This document shows, piece after piece, positions 8,659 to 17,676 of a stretch of DNA of 64,000 bases. The notes below the pieces were generated by a model, which made no database searches, was not told the DNA's origin, and saw only the letters and a list, made by a program, of their open reading frames with translations. The DNA is taken from assembly GCA_963791945.1 (NCBI GenBank), contig CAWBUD010000003.1, positions 248,001 through 312,000 of the forward strand. The letters are read 5' to 3'. This stretch comes from PALSA-1003 sp963791945. Its GTDB lineage: Bacteria > Pseudomonadota > Gammaproteobacteria > Burkholderiales > Casimicrobiaceae. The first letter of the stretch is position 1. Every line of letters begins with the position of its first letter. Position numbers and translations under genes: made by a program.

Positions 8659-10026
8659 ATGAATCCCGAACCGACTGTCGCTCTGGCGCGCTTCGTCGCC
8701 ACCGCGGATGCCCGCAGCCTGTCTTCGCGGGTGCGCCATGAAGCAAAACGCGCGCTCCTGAACTGGCTGGGCTGCGCAATCGGTGCCTCGCGTCACGAAA
8801 CGATCGCGCGCGCCATCGCCGCGCTCGCGCCGTTCGCGGGTGCGCCGCAGGCAACGGTCCTCGGGCGGCGCGAGCGCTTCGATATCCTCAATGCGGCGCT
8901 CTTGAACGGTACGGCTTCGCACACCTTCGACTTCGACGATACGCACCTCAAGACGATCATCCATCCCACGGGTCCGGTTGCATCGGCGCTGCTGGCGCTG
9001 GCCGAGCACGTGCCGGTCAGCGGCGGCGATTTCGTCCATGCCTTCGTGCTCGGCACGGAGGTCGAGTGCCGGATCGGCAACGCGGTGTACCCCTCGCACT
9101 ACGACGTCGGCTGGCACATCACCGGAACGGCCGGCGTGTTCGGCGCGGCCGCAGCCGCGGGGCGACTGCTGGCCTTGAGCGAAAAGCAGCTCGCCTGGGC
9201 GCTCGGCATCGCCGCCACGCAGGCCTCGGGCCTGCGCGAGATGTTCGGCTCGATGTGCAAGCCGCTTCACGTGGGTCTCGCGGCGCGAAACGGGCTCGCG
9301 GCGGCGCTGCTGGCGCGCCAGGACTTCACCAGCAGCGCGGAGCCTATCGAGGGCCGGCGCGGATTCGCCAACGTGCTCGCAGCCGAGCGCGACTTATCCC
9401 GGATCACCGAGGCGTTGGGCGAGACCTGGGAGCTCGAAGCCAACAGCTACAAGCCGTTCGCGTGCGGCGTGGTGGTGCACCCGGCCATCGACGGCTGCCT
9501 GCAGCTCCGCGCGGAGCACCGGCTCGTGCCGACCGCGATCGAAGCGATCGAGCTGCGCGTCCATCCGCTGGTCCTCGAGCTCACCGGCAAGAAGGCCCCG
9601 CGCACCGGCCTGGAAGGCAAGTTCAGCGTCTATCACAGCTGCGCGGTGGCGATCACCGACGGCGCGGCGGGACAGCTTCAGTATTCCGACGCGCGCGTCG
9701 CCGATCCGATCGTCGTCGCGCTGCGCGAGCGCGTAGCCGCGGAGGTCGATCCCAACCTGAGCGAGGACGCCGCGCACGTCCGGATCCGGCTGAAGGACGG
9801 CCGCGTGCTCGAGCGCCATGTCGCGCACGCGCTGGGCAGCCGCGAGCGGCCGATGAGCGATCGCGATCTCGAAGCGAAGTTCCGGGACTTGAGTGCGGCG
9901 GTACTCGATGCGTCGACCATCGAGTCGATCGTGGCCGCATGCTGGGCGCTCGAGACCAACGCCGACAGCGGCGGGCTTGCCCGACTGACGGTGCCGCAGC
10001 GCGATACGGCGCGCGCAACCACATAG
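8659..10026 (+). CDS. MmgE/PrpD family protein
   Basis: Protein of 455 residues with MmgE/PrpD features: ALLNWLGCAIGASRHETIARA near the N-terminus, LLNGTASHTFDFDDTHLKTI, and KPLHVGLAARNGLAAALLA. The family includes 2-methylcitrate dehydratase and cis-aconitate decarboxylase; most members are uncharacterised dehydratases or isomerases of tricarboxylic-type acids. No prpB or prpC lies nearby, so a methylcitrate role is not supported. The gene is followed after 10 bp by a TRAP binding protein, suggesting it acts on an imported organic acid. It is divergent from the FAD oxidoreductase; a TATAAA sequence at 8605-8610 could be a promoter -10 element for it. The ATG at 8659 gives the usual family N-terminus. 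Confidence 0.85.
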   Translation: MNPEPTVALARFVATADARSLSSRVRHEAKRALLNWLGCAIGASRHETIARAIAALAPFAGAPQATVLGRRERFDILNAALLNGTASHTFDFDDTHLKTIIHPTGPVASALLALAEHVPVSGGDFVHAFVLGTEVECRIGNAVYPSHYDVGWHITGTAGVFGAAAAAGRLLALSEKQLAWALGIAATQASGLREMFGSMCKPLHVGLAARNGLAAALLARQDFTSSAEPIEGRRGFANVLAAERDLSRITEALGETWELEANSYKPFACGVVVHPAIDGCLQLRAEHRLVPTAIEAIELRVHPLVLELTGKKAPRTGLEGKFSVYHSCAVAITDGAAGQLQYSDARVADPIVVALRERVAAEVDPNLSEDAAHVRIRLKDGRVLERHVAHALGSRERPMSDRDLEAKFRDLSAAVLDASTIESIVAACWALETNADSGGLARLTVPQRDTARATT

Positions 10027-10036
10027 GGAGAAAACC

Positions 10037-11035
10037 ATGATCAAGCGCATCGCTTTCGGGGTGTTACTGTTCGGGCTCGCCAGCCTCGGCTTCGGCCAGC
10101 CGCCGATCGTGATCAAGTTCAGCCACGTGGTCGCGGCGGACACGCCCAAGGGCCAGGCGGCCGAAAAGTTCAAGCAGCTCGCGGAAGCGCGAACCGGCGG
10201 CAAGGTCCGGGTCGAGGTCTATCCCAACAGCCAGCTTTTCAAGGATGGCGAGGAGATGGAGGCGCTGCAGCTCGGGTCGGTCCAGATGCTCGCGCCGTCG
10301 ATGTCCAAGTTCGGACCGCTGGGACTTCCGGAGTTCGAGCTGTTCGACCTGCCCTACATCTTCCCCGATCGCACGAGCTTGCGCAAAGTGCTCGACGGCG
10401 ACATCGGCCGCGACCTTTTGAAGCGTCTCGAGTCGAAGGGCATCGTCGGCCTCGACTTCTGGGACAACGGATTCAAGGTGATGAGCGCCAATCGTCCGCT
10501 GCACGCGGTCGCCGATTTCAAGGGTTTGAAGATGCGCATCAAGTCCTCGAAGGTGCTCGATGCCCAGATGCGTGCGCTCGGAGCGCTGCCGCAGGTCATG
10601 GCGTTCTCGGAGGTCTACCATGGGCTGCAGACCGGCGTGGTAGACGGTACGGAGAATTCAGCCCCGAACCTCTACACCCAGAAGATGTACGAAGTGCAGA
10701 AGTACGTCGCCTTGTCGAACCATGGGTACGACGGCTACGCGGTCATCGCCAACAAGAAGTTCTGGGACGGCTTGCCCGCCGAGATCCGGGCGACGCTCGA
10801 AGGCGCGATGCGCGAGGCGACGGAGTTCGAGAACCAGCTCTCGCTCAAGGAAAACGAGGACGCCATCGCCAAGGTCAAGGCGTCCGGCAAGACCACGGTC
10901 TACGCGCTGACCGCGGAGGAACAGGCGGCGTGGCGGAAGGCGCTGCTGCCCGTGCACCGCGAGATGGAATCGCGGATCGGCAAGCCGCTCCTCGAAGCGG
11001 TCTACCGCGAGACGGGAATCGAGGCCGCGCGCTGA
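10037..11035 (+). CDS. dctP: TRAP transporter periplasmic solute-binding protein (DctP family)
   Basis: A periplasmic binding protein of 332 residues with a cleavable signal peptide (MIKRIAFGVLLFGLASLGFG), then IVIKFSHVVAADTPKGQAAE. It also contains FKGLKMRIKSSKVLDAQMRA, which holds the conserved Arg that binds the carboxylate of the ligand, and EVYHGLQTGVVDGTENS, all typical of DctP. A clear AGGGAGAA ribosome site precedes the ATG. DctQ and DctM membrane subunits are not next to it, so the partner membrane genes must be elsewhere or the protein has another role. It probably forms an operon with the MmgE/PrpD gene and binds a small organic acid. Confidence 0.88.
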   Translation: MIKRIAFGVLLFGLASLGFGQPPIVIKFSHVVAADTPKGQAAEKFKQLAEARTGGKVRVEVYPNSQLFKDGEEMEALQLGSVQMLAPSMSKFGPLGLPEFELFDLPYIFPDRTSLRKVLDGDIGRDLLKRLESKGIVGLDFWDNGFKVMSANRPLHAVADFKGLKMRIKSSKVLDAQMRALGALPQVMAFSEVYHGLQTGVVDGTENSAPNLYTQKMYEVQKYVALSNHGYDGYAVIANKKFWDGLPAEIRATLEGAMREATEFENQLSLKENEDAIAKVKASGKTTVYALTAEEQAAWRKALLPVHREMESRIGKPLLEAVYRETGIEAAR

Positions 11036-11151
11036 AGCCTAATCGCCCAGCCAACGGCCGGGACCCGGCCTGGACGGTCCCGGCGCGGCGATTCGACATC
11101 TCATGGAATCCCGGCCTTCGACGGGATGACGTTAAAAACGTCAGCGATCGA

Positions 11152-11514
11152 TCAGGCCGAAACCGACTGGGTCGCCGCCCCATACTGCTCGAAGGCGGCG
11201 AGCGCGTCGGCCGCGTACATCAACGAGGGGCCGCCGCCCATATACACGCACACGCCGAGCGCTTCCTCCAGCTCGGCGCGGGTCACGCCGAGCCTGACCA
11301 GCGTGCGGACGTGAAAACCGATGCAAGCGTCGCAGTGTCCGGCGACGCTGAGGCATAGGGCCATAAGCTCCTTAGTCTTCTCGCTGAGAACGCCGTCGCG
11401 CAGGGCTACGGCGGAGAGCGCATTGAAGTTCTTGATGACGTCCGGTTGATCGGCCCGGAATTTGGAAACGGATGCGGATACCGATCGGGTGATCTCGCGA
11501 TAATCCTTGCTCAT
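11152..11514 (-). CDS. Carboxymuconolactone decarboxylase/AhpD-like protein
   Basis: A 120-residue alpha-helical protein of the CMD/AhpD family. It contains the redox motif CDACIGFH, a CxxC followed by His three residues later, as in AhpD alkylhydroperoxidases, with the usual preceding ELMALCLSVAGH. True decarboxylases of the pathway usually lack the CxxC, so a peroxide or disulfide-related function is more likely. The start MSKDYREITRSV at 11514 is chosen because an upstream in-frame extension of 39 residues is Arg/Pro-rich and unlike the family. It stands alone on the minus strand between dctP and the ABC genes. Confidence 0.82.
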   Translation of the reverse strand: MSKDYREITRSVSASVSKFRADQPDVIKNFNALSAVALRDGVLSEKTKELMALCLSVAGHCDACIGFHVRTLVRLGVTRAELEEALGVCVYMGGGPSLMYAADALAAFEQYGAATQSVSA

Positions 11515-11741
11515 CGCCAACTCCCATCGCTGGCACGGCGAGGTGGTGCTTGGACACCTCCTCGGACGGACGCGCCATTCGACGACCGTCATCGCCATTC
11601 TACGAAGTCGGGGAATCGCCGGCGCGCCCACGTGAGCTTTGTTTGCGCTGGATCAAATCCGAGGCCCTGCCCCGCCGTCGACGGCGGCGCCGACGCGCCT
11701 TGGCTTCGGGTGTTAGCATTGACGGAAATCGACGTCGTCTC

Positions 11742-12416
11742 ATGCTGCGCGTCCATGGCCTGACCAAGCGCTACGGCGCGCCCCGGCCGCGAACCGTGTT
11801 TGCGGGCGTCGAGCTCGAGCTGGACGCCGGGGATTACGTCGCCGTCATGGGCGAGTCCGGCAGCGGGAAATCGACGCTGCTCAATCTGATCGCCGGTCTC
11901 GATCGCCCGGACGCCGGTTCCGTCGAGCTGGACGGATCCAACCTCACGGCGCTCGACGACGATGCGCTCACGCTGGTCCGGCGCGCGCGCATGGGCTTCG
12001 TGTTCCAGGCCTTCCATGTCCTGCCCTATCTCGACGTCGCTGCGAACGTCGCGTTGCCTCTGTCGCTGCTCGGCATCGACGGCGAGACCGCGCAGCAGCG
12101 CGTGCGCGAAGTGCTGCAAGCCGTCGGCCTCGCGGATCGCGGCGACAGTCCGCCGCGCGAGCTCTCGGGCGGCGAGATGCAGCGCGTCGCGATCGCCCGC
12201 GCGCTGGTGCATTCGCCGCAGCTGGTGCTCGCCGACGAGCCCACCGGGAATCTCGACGCGGAGAGCGCGCGACAGGTCTTGAACTTGCTGCGCGACCAGA
12301 TCAAGGCGAACCGTGCGGCCGGCATCCTGGTCACGCATTCCGGCGTCGCGGCGGCGACGGCCGATCGCACGCTGCTGTTGACGGCCGACGGTTTGCGGGC
12401 CCGCGAATCGGAGTAG
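11742..12416 (+). CDS. ABC transporter ATP-binding protein (LolD/MacB/AttE type)
   Basis: ATPase subunit of 224 residues with every hallmark: Walker A GESGSGKST, Q-loop VFQAFHVLPYLDV, signature LSGGEMQR, Walker B LVLADEPTGNLD and the H-loop LVTHSG. Q-loop and signature are of the LolD/MacB class, which works with FtsX-like permeases in mechanotransmission or export. It ends 3 bp before the permease gene at 12420, so the two form one transporter. The following CrtC/AttH-like gene makes an AttEFGH-like system likely. ATG 11742 gives the canonical MLRVHGLTKRYG start. Confidence 0.9.
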   Translation: MLRVHGLTKRYGAPRPRTVFAGVELELDAGDYVAVMGESGSGKSTLLNLIAGLDRPDAGSVELDGSNLTALDDDALTLVRRARMGFVFQAFHVLPYLDVAANVALPLSLLGIDGETAQQRVREVLQAVGLADRGDSPPRELSGGEMQRVAIARALVHSPQLVLADEPTGNLDAESARQVLNLLRDQIKANRAAGILVTHSGVAAATADRTLLLTADGLRARESE

Positions 12417-12419
12417 CGG

Positions 12420-14930
12420 ATGACAAGAGCGATCGCGGCTGAAGCCCGAGCGGTGCTCGCCGGATCGCTCGCCCAGAACCGGACGCGCAGCGCGCTCGCC
12501 GTGCTCGCGATCGCGCTCGGCGTCGCGCTCGGCTACGCGATCCAGCTCATCACCCACTCCGCGATCAACGAGCTCGCTCTGGGGGTGCAGACGCTTTCCG
12601 GCGAAGCGGATCTCCAGCTTCGCGGGGCACGCGCCGGCTTCGACGAGAACGTGTACGCGGACGTCGCGCACATGCCCGAGGTCGCCGCGGCGAGCCCCGT
12701 CGTCGAGGTCGACGCCAGGCTCGCCGACCGCGACGAGACGCTGCAGATCGTCGGACTCGACGCGTTCCGCGCGGCGCAGGTCGAGCCCGGTCTCGTCCCC
12801 GATGCGGAAGAGCGCCTCGATCTGCTGCGCCCCGACCTGCTGTTCCTGTCCCCCGCGGCAGCGCAGTGGCTCGGCAGCGATCGGGGCGCGACGCTCGGGT
12901 TCCAGGTCGGTTTGCAGGGCGTGCGCCTGCGCGTCGGCGGAAGCCTTTCCGCGAGCTCGCGCCGGCGTTTCGCGGTCATGGATATCGCCGGCGCGCAGTC
13001 GCTCTTCGATCGAGTCGGCCTGCTCACCCGGATCGATCTCCGGCTCCGGCCGGGCGTCGATCTCGCCGCGTTCCGCGAGCGGCTGCAGCGGCTCCTTCCG
13101 GCAGGCATCGCAGTGGAGCGGCCGGAGGCCGATGTCGCCGCGAGCGCGAGCTTGTCGCGCTCCTACCGCGTGAACCTCAACGTGCTTGCCCTCGTGGCGC
13201 TCTTCACCGGCGGGCTGCTGGTGTTTTCGACCCAGGCGCTCGCCGTCGTTCGCCGACGCACGCAGTTTGCGCTGCTGCGCGTGCTCGGCATGCGCCGTGG
13301 TCGTTTGCTCGCATGGCTCATCGCCGAAGGAGCCTCGCTGGGCGCGATCGGCGCGGCGCTCGGGCTCCCTGCGGGATACGTCCTGGCCCGGAGCGCCGTG
13401 CGCATCATCGGTCCGGATCTCGGCTCCGGTTATTTCCGCGGCGTGGCGCCAACGCTCGACCTCGCGCCATGGTCGATGGCCCTCTGCTTCGCGCTCGGCG
13501 TCGCCGCGGGATTGTTGGGCAGTCTCGTGCCCGCGCTCGAAGCGTCTCGAGCGGCACCGGCACAAGCGCTCAAGCCCGGTGACGAGGAACGCGCGCTCGC
13601 TCGACTGCGTCCCGTCTGGCCCGGCCTGATGGCCGTCGCGGCCGGCACCCTCGTGGCTTTTCTGCCGCCGATCGCGGAGTTGCCGCTGTTCGGCTACCTT
13701 GCGATTGCGCTGCTCCTCTGCGGCACCTTGTTGCTGATGCCGGCGATCGCCGCGCTCGCCTTCACTGCCGTTCCGCCGCCACGCGCGTCCGCGCCGCGAC
13801 TCGCCCTGCTGCAGCTTCGCGGCGCGCCGGGGCAGGCGGCGGTGAGCCTCGCGGCGATCGTCGCGAGCATGGGCCTGATGATCTCGATGGCGATCATGGT
13901 CGACTCGTTCCGCGGCGCGCTCGATCTCTGGCTCGAGCGCATTCTGCCCGCCGACCTCTATGTGCGCACCAGCTCGGCCGGCGATACCGCGTACCTTTCG
14001 CCGGACGATCAGGCACAGATCGCGGCATTGCGCGGCGTCCGGCGCGCGGAGTTCCTGCGCGAACAGCAGCTCCTGCTCGACCCGTCGCGACCACGCGTGT
14101 ATCTGCTCGCTCGGCCGATCGATGCTGCGGCACCGCAGGAGCGATTGGTGCTGGTGGCCGCGAGGACGCCTCCCGCGGGAGCGCCGCCTCCGCTCTGGGC
14201 CAACGAGGCGATGGTCGACTTGTACGGCTTCGCCGTCGGCAAGACCGTCGAGCTGCCGATCGCCGGCAAGCCGGTCTCGTTCACCGTCGCGGGGATCTGG
14301 CGCGACTACGCCAGGCCGCAGGGCGCCATCGTGATCGAGCGCGAGCGCTACGTCGCACTCACCGGCGACCGCACGGCGAACGCCGCCGCCTTGTGGCTCG
14401 CGCGAGGCGCGAAGATCGAGGACGTCACGCAAGCCATCGCCCACGACCTGCCTGGCGGCGACCGACTGGACGTCGCCACGCCGGGCGAGGTCCGGGAGTT
14501 CTCGCTGCGCATCTTCGACCGCACCTTCGCCGTCACGTACGCGCTCGAGCTCGCCGCGGTAGCGATCGGACTGCTGGGACTCTCGTCGTCGTTCGGCGCG
14601 CTGGTGCTGTCGCGCCGGCGTGAGTTCGGCGTGCTCAGGCATCTTGGCATGACCCGCAGGCAGATCGGGATCATGCTGGCGACCGAGGGCCTCGCGGTGA
14701 GCGGGGTCGGGCTCGCGGTCGGGCTCGCGCTCGGCTTCGCGATCAGCCTCGTCCTGGTCCACGTCGTCAACCGGCAGTCGTTCCATTGGGGCATGTCGAT
14801 CTCGGTGCCATGGACCGCGCTCGCTCTCGCCTCGGCCGGCGTGCTTGCGCTGGCGACCGCGACCGCACGGGCGAGCGGACGCAAGGCGATGAGCGAGAGC
14901 GCCGTGCGCGCCGTCCGGGAGGACTGGTGA
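12420..14930 (+). CDS. FtsX-like ABC transporter permease with two FtsX domains
   Basis: Membrane protein of 836 residues, the size of fused permeases with duplicated FtsX modules. An N-terminal membrane span (about residues 20-45) is followed by a periplasmic MacB-like core. The first FtsX bundle (about residues 255-380, containing VLALVALFTGGLLVFSTQAL) comes next, then a short linker with further spans, a second periplasmic region, and the C-terminal FtsX bundle (about 700-830, with GLSSSFGALVLSRRREFGVL). The coupling segment RRREFGVLRHLGM is typical of the family. It lies directly after the ATPase and 31 bp before the AttH-like gene. Expected role: exporting or extracting a lipid-like or hydrophobic compound across the envelope. 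Confidence 0.88.
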   Translation: MTRAIAAEARAVLAGSLAQNRTRSALAVLAIALGVALGYAIQLITHSAINELALGVQTLSGEADLQLRGARAGFDENVYADVAHMPEVAAASPVVEVDARLADRDETLQIVGLDAFRAAQVEPGLVPDAEERLDLLRPDLLFLSPAAAQWLGSDRGATLGFQVGLQGVRLRVGGSLSASSRRRFAVMDIAGAQSLFDRVGLLTRIDLRLRPGVDLAAFRERLQRLLPAGIAVERPEADVAASASLSRSYRVNLNVLALVALFTGGLLVFSTQALAVVRRRTQFALLRVLGMRRGRLLAWLIAEGASLGAIGAALGLPAGYVLARSAVRIIGPDLGSGYFRGVAPTLDLAPWSMALCFALGVAAGLLGSLVPALEASRAAPAQALKPGDEERALARLRPVWPGLMAVAAGTLVAFLPPIAELPLFGYLAIALLLCGTLLLMPAIAALAFTAVPPPRASAPRLALLQLRGAPGQAAVSLAAIVASMGLMISMAIMVDSFRGALDLWLERILPADLYVRTSSAGDTAYLSPDDQAQIAALRGVRRAEFLREQQLLLDPSRPRVYLLARPIDAAAPQERLVLVAARTPPAGAPPPLWANEAMVDLYGFAVGKTVELPIAGKPVSFTVAGIWRDYARPQGAIVIERERYVALTGDRTANAAALWLARGAKIEDVTQAIAHDLPGGDRLDVATPGEVREFSLRIFDRTFAVTYALELAAVAIGLLGLSSSFGALVLSRRREFGVLRHLGMTRRQIGIMLATEGLAVSGVGLAVGLALGFAISLVLVHVVNRQSFHWGMSISVPWTALALASAGVLALATATARASGRKAMSESAVRAVREDW

Positions 14931-14961
14931 ACGGGTTCGGCGCGCAGCGACGGTCGGCACG

Positions 14962-16029
14962 ATGAGGCGGCGGGCATTCATCGCGGCTCCCTTGCTGTTG
15001 CTCGCTGCGCGAGCGCGCACCGCCGTTCCGTACCCCGAGGTCTTGCCCGGCCATGCGCTGCGCTTTCCGCAGGATTTCGGCAGTCATCCCGCCTTCCGCA
15101 ACGAATGGTGGTACATCACCGGTTGGCTCGAAGATGACGCGCGCGGCGAGTCGGGCTTCCAGATCACATTCTTCCGCAATCGACCCGGTGTGGCGGAAGC
15201 GAGCCCGAGCCGCTTCGCTCCGCGCGAGCTCCTGTTCGCGCATGCCGCCATCGCCGATCCGCGTCTCGGACGGCTGCGCCACGACGCGCGGGCGGCTCGG
15301 GAAGGCTTCGATCTGGCCGGCGCGCGGACCGGCTCGACCGACGTGTGGATCGGCGACTGGTCGCTCAAGCTCGAAGAGGGCCGATATCGAGCGCAGATCG
15401 CGGCGCGCGACTTCGGCTTCGATCTGCGGTTCGCGCCGACCCAGCCGGTGCTGCTCGAAGGCGACGCCGGCGTCTCGCGCAAAGGTCCCCTTCCCCGCGA
15501 GGCGAGCTATTACTACAGCGAGCCGCATCTTTCGGTGACAGGTCGTGTCCGGACCGCAGGCGTGGACATGGCAGTAAGCGGCGTCGCCTGGCTCGATCAC
15601 GAGTGGTCGAGCGAATACATGGCACCCCAAGCAGTGGGCTGGGACTGGACCGGCATCAATCTCGACGACGGCGGCGCGCTGATGGTCTTTCGCATGCGTG
15701 ATCGTTCCGGCGGCGCGTTCTGGGCGGGCGGCAGCCATCGCGCGGCGGATGGCCGCATACGCACATTCCAGCCGAACGAGATCGAGTTCGTCGCCGCCCG
15801 CCACTGGCGATCGCCGCGGACTCAGGTCGACTATCCGGTGGCGATGACGATCCGCGCCGGCGACGTGCGCTGCGCGCTCGAGCCGCTTATCGACGACCAG
15901 GAGCTCGACGCCCGGGCAGGCGTCGGCGTCCTGTACTGGGAAGGCGCGGTGCGCGCCATCTCAGCGAGCCAGGCGATCGGGCGCGGCTATCTCGAGCTTA
16001 CCGGCTACGGGAAGCCGCTGAAGATCTGA
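14962..16029 (+). CDS. AttH/CrtC-like lipocalin-fold protein
   Basis: A 355-residue protein with a basic, possibly twin-Arg-like signal (MRRRAFIAAPLLLLAARA). The mature part starts HALRFPQDFGSHPAFRNEWW, and the NEWWYITGWL motif and later WLDHEWSSEYM and GWDWTGINLDDG are signatures of the AttH and hydroxyneurosporene synthase (CrtC) group. In AttEFGH-like loci such a protein is exported and works with the FtsX-type transporter; enzymatic carotenoid hydration is unlikely here because no carotenoid genes are visible. It is the third gene of a compact plus-strand unit with the ABC genes. Confidence 0.8.
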   Translation: MRRRAFIAAPLLLLAARARTAVPYPEVLPGHALRFPQDFGSHPAFRNEWWYITGWLEDDARGESGFQITFFRNRPGVAEASPSRFAPRELLFAHAAIADPRLGRLRHDARAAREGFDLAGARTGSTDVWIGDWSLKLEEGRYRAQIAARDFGFDLRFAPTQPVLLEGDAGVSRKGPLPREASYYYSEPHLSVTGRVRTAGVDMAVSGVAWLDHEWSSEYMAPQAVGWDWTGINLDDGGALMVFRMRDRSGGAFWAGGSHRAADGRIRTFQPNEIEFVAARHWRSPRTQVDYPVAMTIRAGDVRCALEPLIDDQELDARAGVGVLYWEGAVRAISASQAIGRGYLELTGYGKPLKI

Positions 16030-16174
16030 CGGCGAGCTCGTCGTCGGCGTTCCTGTCTGATCCGGCTCATCTGCGGCGCCGCGAATAATTGCATCCCGCC
16101 CGCTGTTCACCTTCGCTGTACCGCCGTGGTCTTTAGACACGTGGTACGTCCCCCCCAACCGCACAGGAGCAACG

Positions 16175-16699
16175 ATGATGAAAACAAGCACGGTCGCGAT
16201 CGGATTCTCAATCGCGCTTGCGGCGCCGGCTTTGAGCCACGCCGAGCAGATCCAGGCCAGCCTGATCGGCTACCAGGAGGTCCCGGCCGTATCGACGGTC
16301 GCCAGCGGTACGTTCCGCGCGATGATAAACAAGGACGATTCAATCGATTACGAGCTCACCTTCGGCGGGTTGCAGGGAGACGTGCTGCAGTCCCACATCC
16401 ATGTCGCCCAGCCGAGCGTCAACGGCAGCATCGTCATCTGGCTCTGTCAGACGGCCGCGGTGCCGGCTCCCGCTGCGGTCGCTGCGCTGACGCCCTTCTG
16501 TCCGCAGGCGGGGACCGTCACAGGACACATCACGGCCGCGAACGTGATCGCCGGAGCGACGGCAAGCCAGCAGCTCGCGGCGGGCGAGCTGGACGAAGTC
16601 GTGGCGGCGATGCGCGCCGGTGCCGCCTACGCCAACGTCCACACGACGCTTTCGCCTGGCGGTGAGATCCGCGGAGAGATTCGGGCGTCGAACCGGTAA
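16175..16699 (+). CDS. CHRD domain secreted protein
   Basis: A 174-residue protein with a signal peptide ending near SHA-EQIQASLIGYQEVP and a single CHRD domain. Visible hallmarks are EVPAVSTVASGTFRAMINKD at the start and ANVHTTLSPGGEIRGEIR at the end. CHRD domains are found in chordin and in many bacterial secreted proteins of unknown function. A good ribosome site (AGGAG, 5 bp before the ATG) supports the start; a second ATG is one codon later. It stands alone, 145 bp after the AttH-like gene. Confidence 0.85.
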   Translation: MMKTSTVAIGFSIALAAPALSHAEQIQASLIGYQEVPAVSTVASGTFRAMINKDDSIDYELTFGGLQGDVLQSHIHVAQPSVNGSIVIWLCQTAAVPAPAAVAALTPFCPQAGTVTGHITAANVIAGATASQQLAAGELDEVVAAMRAGAAYANVHTTLSPGGEIRGEIRASNR

Positions 16700-16843
16700 C
16701 GCTTTGGGACGGGCCGACGCCGGTCCATTACCCCGTTCCGTGGAACGGTCCACGATCCGCGTGGCGCAAACACGCGGCGGCGTCCGGGGGGCGTCCGACC
16801 GCTCGACGAATGGAGGATTACGGCGGCCCGTCCCGATTTTTCC

Positions 16844-17281
16844 TTACTGCGTCGCCTGCGAATGCCGCCCGCCCGGCTTGGAGATATTCGAAACCGCCTT
16901 GGCGGTCACCTGTGGATCCTCGCGCTGGGACAGGTTGCCGAGAGAAACGATGCCGACCAGGCGCTTATCGCGATTCAGTACGGGCAGCCTGCGGACCTTG
17001 ATGTCGGCCATGTTGCGCGCCACGTCCTCCATTTCCTGATCGTCGAAGCAATATAGGACTTCCTCGGTCATGACCTCGCGGATCGGCGTGTCGGGCGGCT
17101 TGCCCTGCGCCACGGCGCGGATCGCGATGTCGCGGTCGGTGATCATGCCAACCAGCCGATCCCCGTCTCCGACGGGAAGCACGCCAGCGTCGATCTGGGC
17201 CATCATCTTGGCCGCCTCGCATATGGTCTGCTTCGGATTCGCCAACTGCACGTCCCGTGTCATGCACTTGCTGATCTTCAT
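16844..17281 (-). CDS. Tandem CBS-domain protein
   Basis: A 145-residue protein made of two CBS domains: MKISKCMTRDVQLANPKQTI to about residue 60, and REVMTEEVLYCFDDQEMEDV to about 125. Each ends in the characteristic VGMITDRDIAIRAV or VGIVSLGNLSQRE. CBS pairs bind adenine nucleotides and often act as energy-sensing regulators; stand-alone pairs are common stress proteins in Betaproteobacteria. The start at 17281 is supported by the ribosome site AAAGGAGGTCC just upstream. A C-terminal tail of about 20 residues is rich in Ser, Gly and Lys. A second CBS-pair gene occurs at 28654. Confidence 0.9.
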   Translation of the reverse strand: MKISKCMTRDVQLANPKQTICEAAKMMAQIDAGVLPVGDGDRLVGMITDRDIAIRAVAQGKPPDTPIREVMTEEVLYCFDDQEMEDVARNMADIKVRRLPVLNRDKRLVGIVSLGNLSQREDPQVTAKAVSNISKPGGRHSQATQ

Positions 17282-17445
17282 GGGGTGGACCTCCTTTGGA
17301 ACAAAGGGTTGGATTTGCAGCTTCGCGGCAAATCGCCTCCTCCGGAATGTGCGACAGCGGGAGGGCAGCCCAGTTCGCCTACCGGAGTTCCAAAAGCGCA
17401 CCCCCGACCCTCGGCCAGGTCAGGGAGTTCATGATCCTGCGGTGG

Positions 17446-17477
17446 AAAAAAAGGCAGGGCGGCTCTACCGCCCCGCC
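17446..17477 (-). terminator. Intrinsic terminator
   Basis: On the minus strand, GGCGGGGCGG (17477-17468), a 5-nt loop and CCGCCCTGCC (17462-17453) form a 10-bp stem with one G-U pair, followed at once by seven T residues (17452-17446). This is a textbook rho-independent terminator. It lies 32 bp after the TGA at 17509 and probably ends the chaN-like transcript before the CBS gene. Confidence 0.85.
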
Positions 17478-17508
17478 GACGCGCGATGCCGCCGACCCTA
17501 ATTGCTCG

Positions 17509-17676
17509 TCACTGACAGGTGTTGCACGCGCTTAGTCCTTTGTCGCTGGAGTTGTTGTACGGCAGCGTGCGCCAGGCTGGATCATGGCTTTGTAGGACAG
17601 CTTTGCCGTTCGGATTGCTCCAGAAACCCGGTGTCCTGATGCCTCCACACGGATTCGAGGCTGAACGACGCGACGG
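17509..17676 (-). pseudogene. In-frame open stretch after the ChaN stop, possible gene remnant or readthrough tail
   Basis: Directly after the TAG of the ChaN-like gene, and in the same frame, 55 sense codons run to a TGA at 17511-17509. The translation contains NPCGGIRTPGFWSNPNG and LPYNNSSDKGLSACNTCQ, a balanced, protein-like composition with three cysteines and no start codon (ATG, GTG or TTG) that would let it be read alone. A strong terminator follows 32 bp later. It could be the remnant of a Cys-containing secreted domain, a readthrough extension of ChaN, or chance. I do not recognise the domain. Confidence 0.35.

Noticed and set aside
11589..15020. 1143-codon open frame on the minus strand
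   Set aside because: Composition is extremely rich in Arg, Glu and Gln repeats and it is antiparallel to the well-supported ABC transporter genes; a GC-rich shadow frame.
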